A DNA stretch of 64,000 nt from Sipunculus nudus. Lineage: Eukaryota > Annelida > Sipuncula > Golfingiida > Sipunculidae. Below the pieces are notes generated by a model that saw nothing but the letters and a program-made list of their open reading frames with translations, did no database searches and was not told the DNA's origin. The stretch is from contig CM049314.1 of the NCBI GenBank assembly GCA_026874595.1, positions 9,972,729-10,036,728 on the forward strand, given 5' to 3'. The stretch's first letter is position 1. Each line of letters opens with the position of its first letter. The translations under genes and the position numbers were made by a program. This document shows positions 12,966 to 24,775 of the stretch, one piece after another.

Positions 12966-12995
12966 TTCCCAGCCTAGCGCAAGTCAGGCTGGGAA
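12966..12995. repeat. Perfect 10-bp hairpin
   Basis: TTCCCAGCCT and AGGCTGGGAA flank a 10-nt loop, with further partial pairing outside (CATAG/CTATG). It may be the remains of a small inverted-repeat element. Confidence 0.7.
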
Positions 12996-13826
12996 ACATG
13001 CTATGAACTGAATGACTGATTTTTCGCCCTGTTCATACCTCGCTCGCCCTCATATCACAAATGGGTTGTCATATGCACATGCATAGCTACAAAAATCTCC
13101 ATAAATTAGTTTATCGCGATTTACTCTTCAAAAGTGATTTACTTTGTATCCAAATGCCCGTAGTCTCATAATTTTTTTTTTTTATCATTATTGATATCTC
13201 CAGTTAGACATGGACACGTGTGTAAATCAATGATATTTAGTTCCAAGTTTTGAACGCCATGAATTATTCTCTAAAGGTTTAACCAGGCATGTCAGTATCA
13301 ACCTAGACAAAGACCCCGATGCTAGATCAGGGGGTGTAACTCGATAAAATTCCTTTATTTTGCGGTATTTTGCCGAATTTTCACCATAACCTTCCCTTTC
13401 TAGATCAGACAAACAGTCCCTTCATGGCTTCAGTAGGCTAACCTGCCTATTCCCAAAATCTTGGATCTGCCCCCGCAACTTACGTGACTGGACTTGAAAC
13501 TTGAATTAATGACTTCACTCCTTTTGCAGGGGATAAACACTATAGTAGTTGTATATCTGCATCCATTTCACCGCTGCTATGCATAGCAATATTCTCCAAG
13601 TTTCACAACCAGGGCTTCTACAGGGTAAAGATTTGTAACCAGGCCAATGAGAGCGTGGTATCGCATCATGCATCAATTCCGAAACCCGCGGCACAATGTT
13701 CTCACAGTTCTGTTGCACATTGCAATACCTCGCTCTGATCGGCCTAATTAAATTTCTTTGGCCCTGTGGCAGCCACTTAAGCAGCGGTTAAAACGAAGGA
13801 GAGCTGGAACAACTGCAAAATACAAC

Positions 13827-14443
13827 TGTCAGGGACAAAAATCCTAGGAGAAAAATGTTGAGGCCATAAATTCTTGGACACTGGTCATGTGACCAAAACA
13901 AGGGGCCACCAGAACTAATTGCTCTGATATTGCATCAGGCTCCAACAGCCCTTGCTACTGATTTCATCAGTTTGTAACAGGTCAGCATATTGCACCACCC
14001 TGTGCAAGGGTTAGAGACCTTATAAACCCCCGGTCTGGGTAGCAGGCGGGGGAAAATTACACTGAGAATCTGCCAACGCCAGGTACGACAGCAAGGACAA
14101 TACTGGCAATAGAGATCATGAGATGCTGATGCTGCACCATAGGGGTGAGGGGGCTGATGGCTGAAGTAACCTGGTGATAATATATGTTAAGAATAGAGAA
14201 TAAGAAGAACCTGTGCTATGTCACATTGAAGCCTACTGGTAAGCTAGAACTACTGGAGTGTATCACTGGAGAATAATCAATATACTAATTTGTGAACCTG
14301 GTTATATCTATATATATACTGTGTATATATATATATATATATGCGTCAGATGAGGAATAAAGACGAGATATTCCCCTTTGGAGGACTTCATTATATTTAT
14401 ATGGGACACTGTACACAAACAGCTCACACGAGCTGCCACGACA
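13827..14443 (+). repeat. Gypsy-2 5' LTR
   Basis: Starts TGTCAGGGACAAAAATCC and ends GCCACGACA. Followed at 14448 by TGGCGCAGCCAGCAGG, a candidate primer-binding site; I did not identify the tRNA. A (TA)n tract sits near 14310-14342. Confidence 0.92.
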
Positions 14444-15265
14444 GATTTTGGCGCAGCCAGCAGGATTCTAAAGTTTCATTAAACAACAACAACAGAAAAG
14501 TTTATTTAATCCAGGACATGTATTTGATTTTCACCAGTGATCACTATTTGTAATAAGTCAGCACGAAGAAACCCGAATCCCCGCTGGAAATCTGGGGTGA
14601 TTCTGTCGGCAGTATCCCGAGGTGGTAGCAGGACACGGACGGACACGGTCGAGAGCATCCCCTGAAGGATTCGCCCGGGCAGCGTGGGACCGGTTCATCA
14701 ACCTGACGAGCAAGGAAATTCAAGAAAGAAGAAATATTGGATTTGGACATTCCGGGACTTTAACATCTGTTTGCACGGAACTCTTTTGGATTTATTTAAT
14801 TTTCTGACACTTTGGATATATTATTTTGTGGCTCCAGTGATACAGGCTTTTTGAGGTAGGACGGTTCACTCATTTCTATATATCATCTTCATTGCATTTT
14901 ATATTATCATTCTTTATCTATTATTTATATATCACATGTTTTGGTAACTGATATGTGTCAGTGGTTAGGGTTTTTACTTTAACTTGGTTTCTTATTTTTT
15001 TTTTAACTGTCACTGAGCTTAGGCTTTTGATAATAGTGACAGGGTTTTATACTTTTAAGTGATATTCATATATTCAGTGAGGATTAGGGTAATTTTAGAT
15101 ACCAGGCAGTATTGTGTGCACCTTGAGACTAAAGGTTCCCCAGCAGAACAGAGGTTAATTTATTCACTTTGGGTTTAATTGCATTTAATTTGGTCAAAAC
15201 TAGAAAATTGACAGTCTTGTTGGATTGTCACCAAAATTAAGTTTCATCCTGGCTTTAAGTGAGTT

Positions 15266-16380
15266 TTGTTTTGTTACTTTGCTAAAAAGGCAGGTCCATT
15301 ATACGCCGTTTTAAATAATGCCACTGAAAAGGCAGGGGAGCCCCCTAAACCATTCCATTGGGCAGAGGAGGCACAAAATGCATTCACTCTCTTAAAGAGA
15401 CAATTAACGGAAGCTCCAGTTCTGAGTTATCCAAATTTCTACAAGAAGGAATTTATAATTGAAGTTGATGCTTCACTTCAGGGCTTAGGCGCCTGCATAT
15501 CTCAGGCTGAGAGATTTAATCAGAGCCTGTGTTTATTAATCAAGTCACTACCAATGTCCCAGAGAAAACACTGGCCAGAGCTGCTGCCACATTTAGTATT
15601 CATTTATAATTCAACCCCTCATAGAGTAACTGGGATCCCACCATTCACATTAATGTTTGGCCAAGAACCACATATACTGCCCGACCATCTGTTGGGCAGT
15701 GTGGATAGGGACTGGGAAACTAGCTTTATCCAATCTCAAGCTGACTTGATCAGCAAAGCCCACAAAGTAGCCATGGAACGCACACAAGGTCCTTTAAAGC
15801 TGAGGAAGACCGATGGAACCGAAAAGCATTTTCCCCGTTGCTTCAGGTTGGGGACCACGTTCTTCTCAGAAAAACACATTTTATGGGACGGCATAAACTT
15901 GATAATCAGTTTCATCATGGTAGATTTGTAGTAGAAAAATACGACCCCGATAAAAATATTTGTGGTATTAGGCCTTTGTTGGGAGGGCCACTCAAATGGG
16001 TGAACAGGGGACTACTCACACTAGATCCTCGGGAGCCAGTTCCGCCAGCCACTGAAAAAAATGCTGGATTTTAACTCGTCCTTGCCCACTGAGACAAACA
16101 CAGATTCTGCCTCCGGCGATGAGGACGAGGACTTGAATTTTGATGAGATGTTAGTATTCCTGCTATAAATGGAGAAGTACCTTTAGATGCACCAGGACAG
16201 GCACCAAATGCGCCCCGTGCCTCACTAGCGCCACCTGCCGCCGCTCTGCTCAACCAAGGACCCCCACCTACCAACTTGACTCCAACTGACTCCCTGGCTG
16301 CACCTGGGCCTCGCCGGTCTGAGCGCAGCACTAGAGGCATTCACTCAAATCCATATCATTTACCTAAATCCTCTGTGTAA
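15266..16380 (+). pseudogene. Gypsy-2 pol remnant
   Basis: First part: KKAGPLYAVLNN...FHWAEEAQNAF and FIIEVDASLQGLGACISQ, the end of reverse transcriptase and start of RNase H. It is fused directly (near 15505) to ERFNQSL, RKHWPELLPHLVFIYNSTPH and FTLMFGQEP, which in intact elements lie just after the integrase catalytic glutamate. A frame change near 15840 leads to LQVGDHVLLRKTHF, the SH3-like integrase tail. Two more frame changes lead to RRSERSTRGIHSNP and a TAA at 16378-16380. There is no acceptable start codon. Several hundred codons are missing at the fusion. Confidence 0.88.
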
Positions 16381-17354
16381 CTTAATATTTAACAATTATT
16401 TTTCTAATTTCATTACAACACCCCCCCTCCTCTCTCAGGAACCCTAACATTCTTCTTACTTCTTTATTCTTATTTGTGTGTATGTTGGTATGGTTGTGTT
16501 CTGAGGACTTAGCCACACGTACCTGTAATGATCTGATTTTAGGCTCTCAATTTGGTGGTTCTTGTTTTATTAGATTTCAGAAAAAAGGATCCAAAGTTAT
16601 GATTTTGAGACAGCTGGCGAACAAAAATATACCTTTAATAGACAGATCATTACAGCTAATGTGGGTAAGTGGCTCCCGGTTCCACCGATGGAAGCAGCTC
16701 GGGGATGAAAGTTTAGTATGAGTGTTAAAAGAGGTCTTTAGCCACCTCACCCAGTCTCGCATGGTTGGTTAACTATTATTAGTAGTATTATGGCATACTA
16801 TAGGCTGTATGTGTAAAATCATTACAACTAACTGAAATTTCACTATTTTGAAGTATACGGCCAGCAAATCGATATCTTTTTGCATTCTTTTATGTGCTAA
16901 GTCAAAGTTAAGAATAATGCAAGTTGCATTTATGTCTAACTGTACATATGTTACAGTTATATATAACTGATTATGTAATATCTACTATGCTAACGTTATA
17001 CTGAAATCATTTATGTAACTGAGATTTGTTCTACGACGGTAGCAACAGCTGGCCAGTAAGATTCAGGGTATTCTTTTTAAATTGTTATATCTTAGAGAAA
17101 CTTCTAATACTGCCTGCTAGTATTACTTAGTTATAATTTTGATCTTTGACATTGTTCTGTTTTGTTCTTATACATGTTAATGACAGCATATACATTTATG
17201 GGGAATGAAACGAAGTGCTCTAATCTCTATTTAAAACGTGGTATCTTTTACCCATTTTACAAACAGTTTCAGATTATAATTTATATAGGTCAGGATATAT
17301 ATATATATATATATTGAAGCATCCTTCGAGGCGAAGATGTCAGGCAGGGTAGGA

Positions 17355-17975
17355 TGTCAGGGACAAAAATCCTAGGAGAAAAATGTTGAGGCCATAAATT
17401 CTGGGACACTGGTTATGTGACCAAAACAAGGGGCCACCAGAACTAATTGCTCTGATATTGCATCAGGCTCCAACAGCCCTTGCTACTGATTTCATCAGTT
17501 TGTAACAGGTCAGCATATTGCACCACCCTGTGCAAGGGTTAGAGACCTTATAAACCCCCGATCTGGGTAGCAGGCGGGGGGAAATTACACTGAGAATCTG
17601 CCAACGCCAGGTACGACAGCAAGGATAATACTGGCAATAGAGATCATGAGATGCTGATGCTGCACCATAGGGGTGAGGGGGCTGATGGCTGAAGTAACCT
17701 GGTGATAATATATGTTAAGAATAGAGAATAAGAAGAACCTGTGCTATGTCACATTGAAGCCTACTGGTAAGCTAGAACTACTGGAGTGTATCACTGGAGA
17801 ATAATCAATATACTAATTTGTGAACCTGGATATATCTATATATATACTGTGTATATATATATATATATATATATGCGTCAGATGAGGAATAAAGACGAGA
17901 TATTCCCCTTTGGAGGACTACATTATATTTATATGGGACACTGAACACAAACAGCTCACACGAGCTGCCACGACA
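17355..17975 (+). repeat. Gypsy-2 3' LTR
   Basis: Same ends as the 5' LTR, with a longer TA tract (17853-17874). Preceded by a purine-rich GGCAGGGTAGGA, a plausible polypurine tract. Confidence 0.92.
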
Positions 17976-19251
17976 CAACCTTACGGAGTGAAATAACCGA
18001 CATACAATGTACGTTTCGCATTTGCCATCTGTACACTCACAAGTTCATCTATCACTAAAAGAACTAGATAAACATGATTTCTCCTCTTGTTTACTTAGTA
18101 ATGTGTAACCCAAATTCAGCAAAGCGTCAATTTGTGACAGAGATAAGCAAGGCTTTTCTGTATTCATAACTTATACCTACCTTATAACTACGTTATATAC
18201 TAAACTACCCAATCAAAAATATTTTGATTCACGATTTACGGAAATTATCCACCTTCAATTAGCTCCGAGGACGTTCTCCTGGCTTGATTAGCGATACCAT
18301 TGTCAACCTTGACCTTGGCTTTCCCGGGCTGAATATTAATCATGGTTCTACTATAATTAATAAATTGTTTGCAGGAGTTCTAATTAAAAATAATACGTAC
18401 CCTGCTTCCGATAATAAATGACAGTGAAAATAAATGCTCAATTAATTTTCGACAGACGACCAACAGAAGTCTGTCGTCTGACCAACAGACGCGACCCAAA
18501 TTCAAACTGACATTTGTAAACCAATACACGTGTTTCATACACCAGTAGTCATGAACGACGCATAAGAGCTTGTTTTATTGACAGAAAAAGGTAATTTTAA
18601 GCGTGGCTTAAGATCTCATGAAAGTGCTCACTTGGTAAGATACAATGCCACAAAATTTAATGAATGACATTGTCTAATACTTGATTATTGACCTGCATCG
18701 ATCAGCTGGTTTGTCCACGTGCGCGTGCTCATCCCCGAGTCAAAACATCGTGTTGTCTAATCAGAAGCGTGCATCCGACAACTGTTGTGACGTCTAAACG
18801 TCAGAATCCGCAGAAAGCTGGAGAATTCACGGAGAATCCCCGAAGAAATGTTTGAGTTGTTGAAAAATGTTTTTTTTTATACATTGAGTTGCATATAAAC
18901 ATTAAAATCACTTGAAAACTTCTACCATACTATTATAAACATGTTTTTCCACTGTAAACACACAAATTTAATTTTTAACCCTTGCAAAGTTATGTATTTG
19001 GAGCTGTCAATGTGGTCTCGTTGAATGATGTCTGAGGAAACATAGGCCTACTGGCAACATGAAACTTGTGATTGCCCAACCTTTGTCACGCAAAAAGCAT
19101 AAAATATTAGAAATTTTAACAGTTTATTGTGTAAATCATAACAAAACCATGCACATATATAGAATTTACAGTCACAGATCTTTTTTTTTAACTTCAGCAA
19201 CACTTTATCACCGTGACTGTGCTGGTGTTTTGACATACACCATTAAAAGAA

Positions 19252-19288
<37 letters not shown>

Positions 19289-20050
19289 TTCCCAGTGGAC
19301 CTAATAATTAAAATTGGTAATTGGAAATTGCTAAAGTTTACGATATTTTGGCTACATTAATTGAATAACTAACTTAATGTAGAATGAAGTGTAAAATTGT
19401 GTAAAACTTAATAATAAAACAATATTTATAAAATGTATGTTTAAGTATAAAATTATATTATCTACATTAATAAATATATAATTGTCGCGGACAGGGGGTA
19501 AGGCAGATCCGCCCCCACGTCATAGGAAGAACCCCAGACAAGTAAGTGGATGGGTGAAGCTTTATTTCTGGAAAAAAAAAGAAAGTCCGTCCTCAGCTTG
19601 TTGCCAACTAGAGGAGCAAGGCTGGACTGACGTGACAGTTCCGAGACCTCGTGGTCGTTCCGGAACTGTCACGCCTCATTGCTCAAACCACCCCAAAACC
19701 GGTCCGACAAAACATCGTATTCTTTATCCCAGGGTTTTCGCCGGCCACGTATACAGGCCATACTACGCAAGGGAAACCGTTGAATGACCCTTGACCTGGA
19801 GGGACTTTACTTGAGTGTCATTCCGGATTGACAGACAAAACGATGAAAAAAAACATGGTGGTTTATTTCCCCGTGTTACATCAATATAATTAATCGGAGT
19901 TGGGTTTTTTCTAGACCACGGTTTACCTGCTTCCGTTCTGATTTGACTCTCCAAACGTATCGGTGGTGTGCTCTTCAAGGACAAGGTTGTTTTATTTTGT
20001 GGGATTATGCCCTATTAAGCTGAATAATTAATAATTTTAATATTTCTCCA
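17976..20050. other. Intergenic DNA without a recognised gene
   Basis: AT-rich. Contains a hairpin at 18453-18480 (CAGACGAC/GTCGTCTG), a (TA)n at 19253-19281 and the strong inverted repeat at 19631-19673. The stretch from 19484 (TGTCGCGGACAGGGGG) is less AT-rich and could be part of an unidentified repeat or solo LTR, but I found no second border. Confidence 0.4.
19631..19673. repeat. Perfect 13-bp inverted repeat with nested stem
   Basis: CGTGACAGTTCCG (19631-19643) pairs with CGGAACTGTCACG (19661-19673). Inside, GACC (19645-19648) pairs with GGTC (19653-19656) around TCGT. The second arm also overlaps the palindrome GTTCCGGAAC. The arms are GC-rich compared with the surroundings. Confidence 0.85.
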
Positions 20051-20079
20051 TTAGGTGCCCTTATTTCTTTTGTGCTGTA

Positions 20080-21440
20080 AGGTCCTCCACGCCTGTAACG
20101 CTTTTTCAGGAGGCGCCTCGGGGATTTTCACTGGCCTGTTAAGACCGTGGCCAGCGCTCATGTCCTGCCTCAAAGGCATTTCCGTGCAGTACCCGGTCAC
20201 GCGGGTCCACTATAATTCCCATGGATCCCCCATATCTATTGTAACGCCTCTAAAGGAATTTTCTCTCTCAAAGGAAGTGAAGGTTTTTAATCCAAAGACC
20301 ACATGACTCCGCTTTCAATGCGTGGGCATTTCTGTTTGGTCAACAATGGGCACCGAGTCCAGTGATGTGACCACCGTTTGACAAAATTTTTATGGATAAC
20401 AGGTATGTTGATTTTTATACATTCAAAAAATATCTTTCCATGATAACCATGGATTCAAAAGTTCGGCCAATTCATGTCATAATTAATAAAGTTGTTTTTT
20501 TTTAAAAAAGAAGCCCCACAACTAAGTTATCATTCGGGTTTGGTTGGGGTGGAGTCTAAGGGGGGGGGGGGGTTAACATTTATTTGTTTACCTTGCGAGT
20601 GGCAGAACAAATAAATACGAATGGCTTCCACACGGGGAAAAGGAATGGTCCTTTGTCGTAATTGTTTATAAGAAAATATATTTTGTGGTGATTCGTATTT
20701 CCTCTAAAATGAAATGGACTATTGATGTTTTTACGCTAACCTTCTATAAATGCTACAAAACGGCAAAACATTTTTAGCCTGTCACGCTTTTTCAGGAGGC
20801 GACCTGTAATTCCATTATATCGTCTGTTAAGGAAATTTACTCTGTCAAAAGGAAGTAAAGATTTTAAATTCAAGCGCGGAACACGTCGACATGAATCTTT
20901 TAATAGGGAGTACTTTGCCGTTGAGTGGACACAAAGAGCTGAAACTTTACACGATCACCGTTTTATAGGTTTACAGGTATGTTGATTTTTATACATTCAG
21001 AAGTATCTTTCCATGATAACCATTGTTTTAATAGTTCGTCCGATTTATGGGTTGTTTGGAAAAGTTTTTTTTTTAAAGGAAGCCAGGGGGGATGTCACAC
21101 ACTTCTAAGGGTCCTCAATCACTTTGGGACTATGAAAGCCCCGACAGAATCTACTAATCAGTCGTTCGTTCATATGTGCACGTTTCATGTATAACATTGT
21201 CATGGTTCAGAAACACGGGTTCACCAGGCGAGTGGCAGAACAACTGCATACGAATTGCATACTCGGGGGGGGGGGGGGGGAATAGCCCCTTATAATCATC
21301 CATTTGTGGAATTGTGATTATGGCACTTAAGAAAAAAATATATGATGGTGATTCCGATAACCTCCATAAATGTAAGGGATTAGGAATGCAGTATAACTCC
21401 ACCCCTTTACAAATTTTCAGCAAAATCTGTATACATTTTG
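20080..21440 (+). repeat. Diverged direct duplication (about 690 bp units)
   Basis: Collinear blocks recur: GTAACGCTTTTTCAGGAGGCG near 20096 and the matching block near 20783; CAGGTATGTTGATTTTTATAC at 20400 and 20975; CTTTCCATGATAACCAT at 20434 and 21007; CGAGTGGCAGAACAA at 20597 and 21220. Short open frames in it show no known domain, and the two copies do not preserve a common frame. Confidence 0.75.
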
Positions 21441-22305
21441 CGTTAACTTGCTGAAAGACGATGCAACGAACAAAGGCTGAAGTGGTTTCTTTGCTAAATG
21501 CTTTCATCGAAATATATCAACCTGCTTTCTATTATCTGGGAGAGTTGTCAATTTTGCATCAGACCTGCTTATTCCATGACAATTTACAGTACTTAAACCA
21601 CAAAATTTAGTACTGGGCCTATCTTTTTTATATTGGCAGCTTTACGTTTCGCGTACAAGAGTTTTCAACGATATATGCAAGTGGTTATAAATAACGTATT
21701 TGTCTGTTAACATGCCTTAGACTAAAACCCTCAGCTGACTACACTGAATAAACATCGTGTTTCACGTGTCGCCTGAGCTTCAAATAATACAAAGCATCTT
21801 TCATATAATTTCACGGTAGAATGCTTCTTTATACAATCGTTAAATCTGTGATATTCCCCAAGCAATGTAGCTGACGGACCTATGTTGTTTATCGGAAAAA
21901 AAACTCTTCACTTAAAAATTCGTACACCCTGTATATGCCTCACTTCTCTTTCCAATATTTATTTATTTTTGTGAGATTTCTGGAATAGAATAATTTTTCT
22001 TTCTATGTTGATATTTTTGGAGGGTGTTCCTAGAGAATTCTAGCATAGGTAATCTTTATATCATATAAGTGAAACACATGAAAAAAGTTCCCGCAAAAGC
22101 CTACAAAAAACCTACAAAAATATGCATCAGATAAAGCCGTGGATTTCCACGGGTGCAGCTAGTAATAATATTAATAACAAAATTAAGATTATTTTGCCAG
22201 TGGCGTCAATTTTTCTTCCAGGGTCGGGGGGGATGACTTTGTATATTTATATATATATATACACACACACATATACCTTTTTCAGCATCTCTGAGTGACA
22301 TATTC

Positions 22306-22347
<42 letters not shown>

Positions 22348-22357
22348 ATATTATATA

Positions 22358-23366
22358 TACAGTAGAACGCCTGCTAACGGCCACGCCTCAATAACGGTCA
22401 ATACGTCTATAACGGTCAGATTTTCCGGTCCCGAATTTTCGACCGTTATATTTCATAATCATTTTGTTGTCAATTACGGTCACTCCTCTATTCCGTATTA
22501 CGGCCAGGTCTCTCGGACCCGCAGGCCGGAAAACGCCTCAATTACGGTCAGGGGCAGTGCCTCCGTGACATGGGCTCAACAAATCGAGCGGCCACTTCTG
22601 ACCTCAATATCATTACACAAGTGTCCGCTCTCACATATTCCTGTCTGTTAATGAGTGCCTGGATAAAGGTAACCACTCGACCGTAATTGAGTTGTTTGAC
22701 ACGTAGCCAGCGTCGTACTACCCCACTCAGCCTTATTAGTATGCACAATAGTAAGCCATATGTTCCAACCTGCGTGTATGTTTGGGAATCAGTCGTGCGA
22801 GCCGGATCTTATTCAGAGTGTTTGCCATTCAATTAACGAATGACAACCAGCGGGTCCCGATCATTATGTCATCAGAAAAACGTTAGGCAAACTGTGCATC
22901 TTTAAACTTTCATTAATGTCCTTGTGAGCACGTACATCAAACAAAAACAGTGCGACAAACATCGCACAATTTACTCATACATGAATAATTATGAATGCAA
23001 AATAAACATTGTTACATGTATAAATTGTTACGCATACTCAGCCCTAATCACTTTGACCATTTTGGCGACCAAGAAAAGACATGAACTTGCTCTCAAAGAA
23101 GAGGTAGATCTGATCAGGAAGAGTGATGACGGGAAAAGCAGCAGACAGCTAGCAGAAATCTATGGTGTCGGCCGAACTCAAGATCAAAACATACTTAAGA
23201 GGAAGCGAGAGATCCTGTAACATTATGAAGATTGTAATAAAGATTTGAACTTGGTTTCGTGTTTTTACCCTCCTATCCTGGTCAAGTCCTGTATTACGGC
23301 CACTCCTGTATTAAGGCCACTTTCATCCAGTCCCGATGGTGACCGTAATACAGGCGTTCTACTGTA
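22358..23366 (+). mobile_element. Pogo/Tigger-like non-autonomous element nested in the hAT-like element
   Basis: Body 22360-23364 (1005 bp). It starts CAGTAGAACGCCTG and ends with the exact reverse complement CAGGCGTTCTACTG. TA flanks both sides (22358-22359, 23365-23366), set inside a TA microsatellite of the host element. A motif like TTACGGYCA occurs about 11 times in both orientations, crowded near the ends. It carries a fragment of a CENP-B/Tigger-type DNA-binding domain (23062-23220), but no DDE catalytic domain. Confidence 0.9.
23062..23220 (+). pseudogene. Tigger-like transposase N-terminal fragment
   Basis: 52 codons reading KKRHELALKEEVDLI, GKSSRQLAEIYGVGRTQ and ILKRKREIL, a helix-turn-helix of the Psq/CENP-B N-terminal type that begins pogo-family transposases. 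The codon where methionine is expected reads TTG, so the start appears lost. The frame stops at TAA (23218-23220), just where the second DNA-binding half and DDE domain would follow. Its job in an intact protein is binding element ends; here it is a relic. Confidence 0.78.
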
Positions 23367-23373
23367 TATATAT

Positions 23374-23375
23374 AA

Positions 23376-23448
<73 letters not shown>
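23374..23448. repeat. (TA)n microsatellite
   Basis: More than 30 TA units next to the right end of the pogo-like element; part of the hAT-like element's TA tract. Confidence 0.9.
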
Positions 23449-23450
<2 letters not shown>

Positions 23451-23698
23451 CTCTGAAGAAAAACAACACTGTAAATTCACATTTCTAACAAATTCACAAA
23501 TCTAACATTTTTTAGTAAATGGATCCAAAGTCTTTAATTCTATTTATTAATATAATTCATTTGCAATATTATAATATTATTCTCTGAAAAGTGGGGGGAT
23601 GATAACATTGGCCATCCCCCCCTTGCCAAAAAGTGGGGGGGTATATATACCCCGACCCCCCCCCCCCCACCCCCTATATTGACGCCCCTGTATTTTGC

Positions 23699-24775
23699 CA
23701 ATTCTAATAATATAAGTGTTAGTAAAAATAATATTATTTTAATACTACAACCAATACTAAAATTAAATAAAACAATAAAAATGTATGTAACTCATAATTA
23801 TGATCACCTAAAAGTTAACAAATAAGGAAATGATGGTAATGTTATATATGAGATAATTAAAGCTGTAGTAGAAGTGAAAATAATAAATTGCAAGATTTTT
23901 AATTCATTTGGTCATTTAACGGTGGAGGAATATGATATGGTTAACATGGTAGAGGGTTTCAGACGATTTTTATGTCAATTTGTAACTATGATTGCATGAA
24001 ACGTCGTTAAAAATTCTCCGTGAATTCTCCGGCTCTCCACGAATTCTCTGACCCCCCCCCCCCCCCCCCCCCATTTTGTGCGGGATCGTGAATCATCTCT
24101 CTGTAATGGCCGCACAATCGCACGTTTGATTGATGACAATAGTTGATAAAAATTGCTGTCCATGGATATACAATGAAGCTAACATTTATTTTTACATGTA
24201 TGTAGGAATAAGAAACCCATACAACGTATAGGCAGGACTTTTTGCTTCTTTTTACGGATTGTCTGTCCAGACGATTCATTTTTAAAATCCTGTCACCCCT
24301 GAGGGCCACAATATCGCTTGCCCTACTTCTCCGTACTTCGTACGGAGATAGCATGTACACTATAGAGGTGTAATATGCAATGTTTCTAGCCGTTTCCCCC
24401 TGAAAAAAAAGGGATTCGAGCGACTGTGATTCAAGCGAGGCTTTTAATGTTGCTCCAGTGAGGGGTGGTTTGGGAGGCAAAAAAACATAAAGGGAAATAG
24501 AACAATTAAAACCGAAAAATAGAGGCATATTTTGCAATATGGTGCTTTTTACTACTACATTCTGTGCCTTTGCAGCCTTATATTTAAAGTTTTTACACTA
24601 TGGGAGAAGAACACCTCACCTACCTTAATGCTTAAACCCTCAGTCTCTCAGACACCCGTATTCTAAATTCTTGTATCTTGAGTTTAGTTCATCTAATTAT
24701 ATTTGTATTAAAACGGATATTAAACATCTACCAAGGATTAAAGACCCAAAGCTGTAACAATTGGATTCATTTTAT
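23699..24775. other. Intergenic DNA, no gene recognised
   Basis: AT-rich, with a C tract of about 22 bp at 24051-24072. Open frames on the minus strand around 24007-24537 show no domain and cross the C tract, so I do not call them genes. Confidence 0.45.

Larger units (their letters stand above)
12063..13826. other. 3' flank of gene A
   Basis: Probable 3' UTR and intergenic DNA. AATAAA occurs at 12789-12794 and near 12849, candidate polyadenylation signals. A short repeat array (12384-12615) and a perfect hairpin (12966-12995) are present. No gene is seen. Confidence 0.5.
13823..17979 (+). mobile_element. Internally deleted Gypsy LTR element (Gypsy-2) with CAAC duplication
   Basis: Two LTRs of 617 and 621 bp in direct orientation (13827-14443, 17355-17975), TG...CA ends, flanked by CAAC at 13823-13826 and 17976-17979. 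The internal region keeps a leader, a piece of the reverse transcriptase/RNase H junction and the C-terminal integrase part, all on the plus strand. Gag, protease, the reverse transcriptase catalytic part and the integrase DDE core are absent, so the copy cannot act by itself. The LTRs differ at about nine positions plus TA-tract length (about 98.5% identity by eye), older than Gypsy-1 at 30487. Confidence 0.9.
22190..23698. mobile_element. hAT-like non-autonomous element with 8-bp duplication
   Basis: The element body 22198-23690 begins CAGTGGCGTCAAT and ends ATTGACGCCCCTG, inverted copies with one difference. It is flanked by a perfect 8-bp direct repeat TATTTTGC (22190-22197 and 23691-23698), the length expected of hAT elements. 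Without the inserted pogo-like element it is under 500 bp, mostly (TA)n and G/C-tract sequence, with no transposase. A related left end lies at 52823. Confidence 0.88.

Noticed and set aside
22358-23366. Reading the pogo-like element as an active transposon
   Set aside because: Only 52 codons of transposase remain, the start codon is lost and the catalytic domain is absent.
24007-24537. Long minus-strand open frame (176 codons)
   Set aside because: It runs through a poly-C tract (glycine run), has no domain and no splice or start context; best explained by chance.
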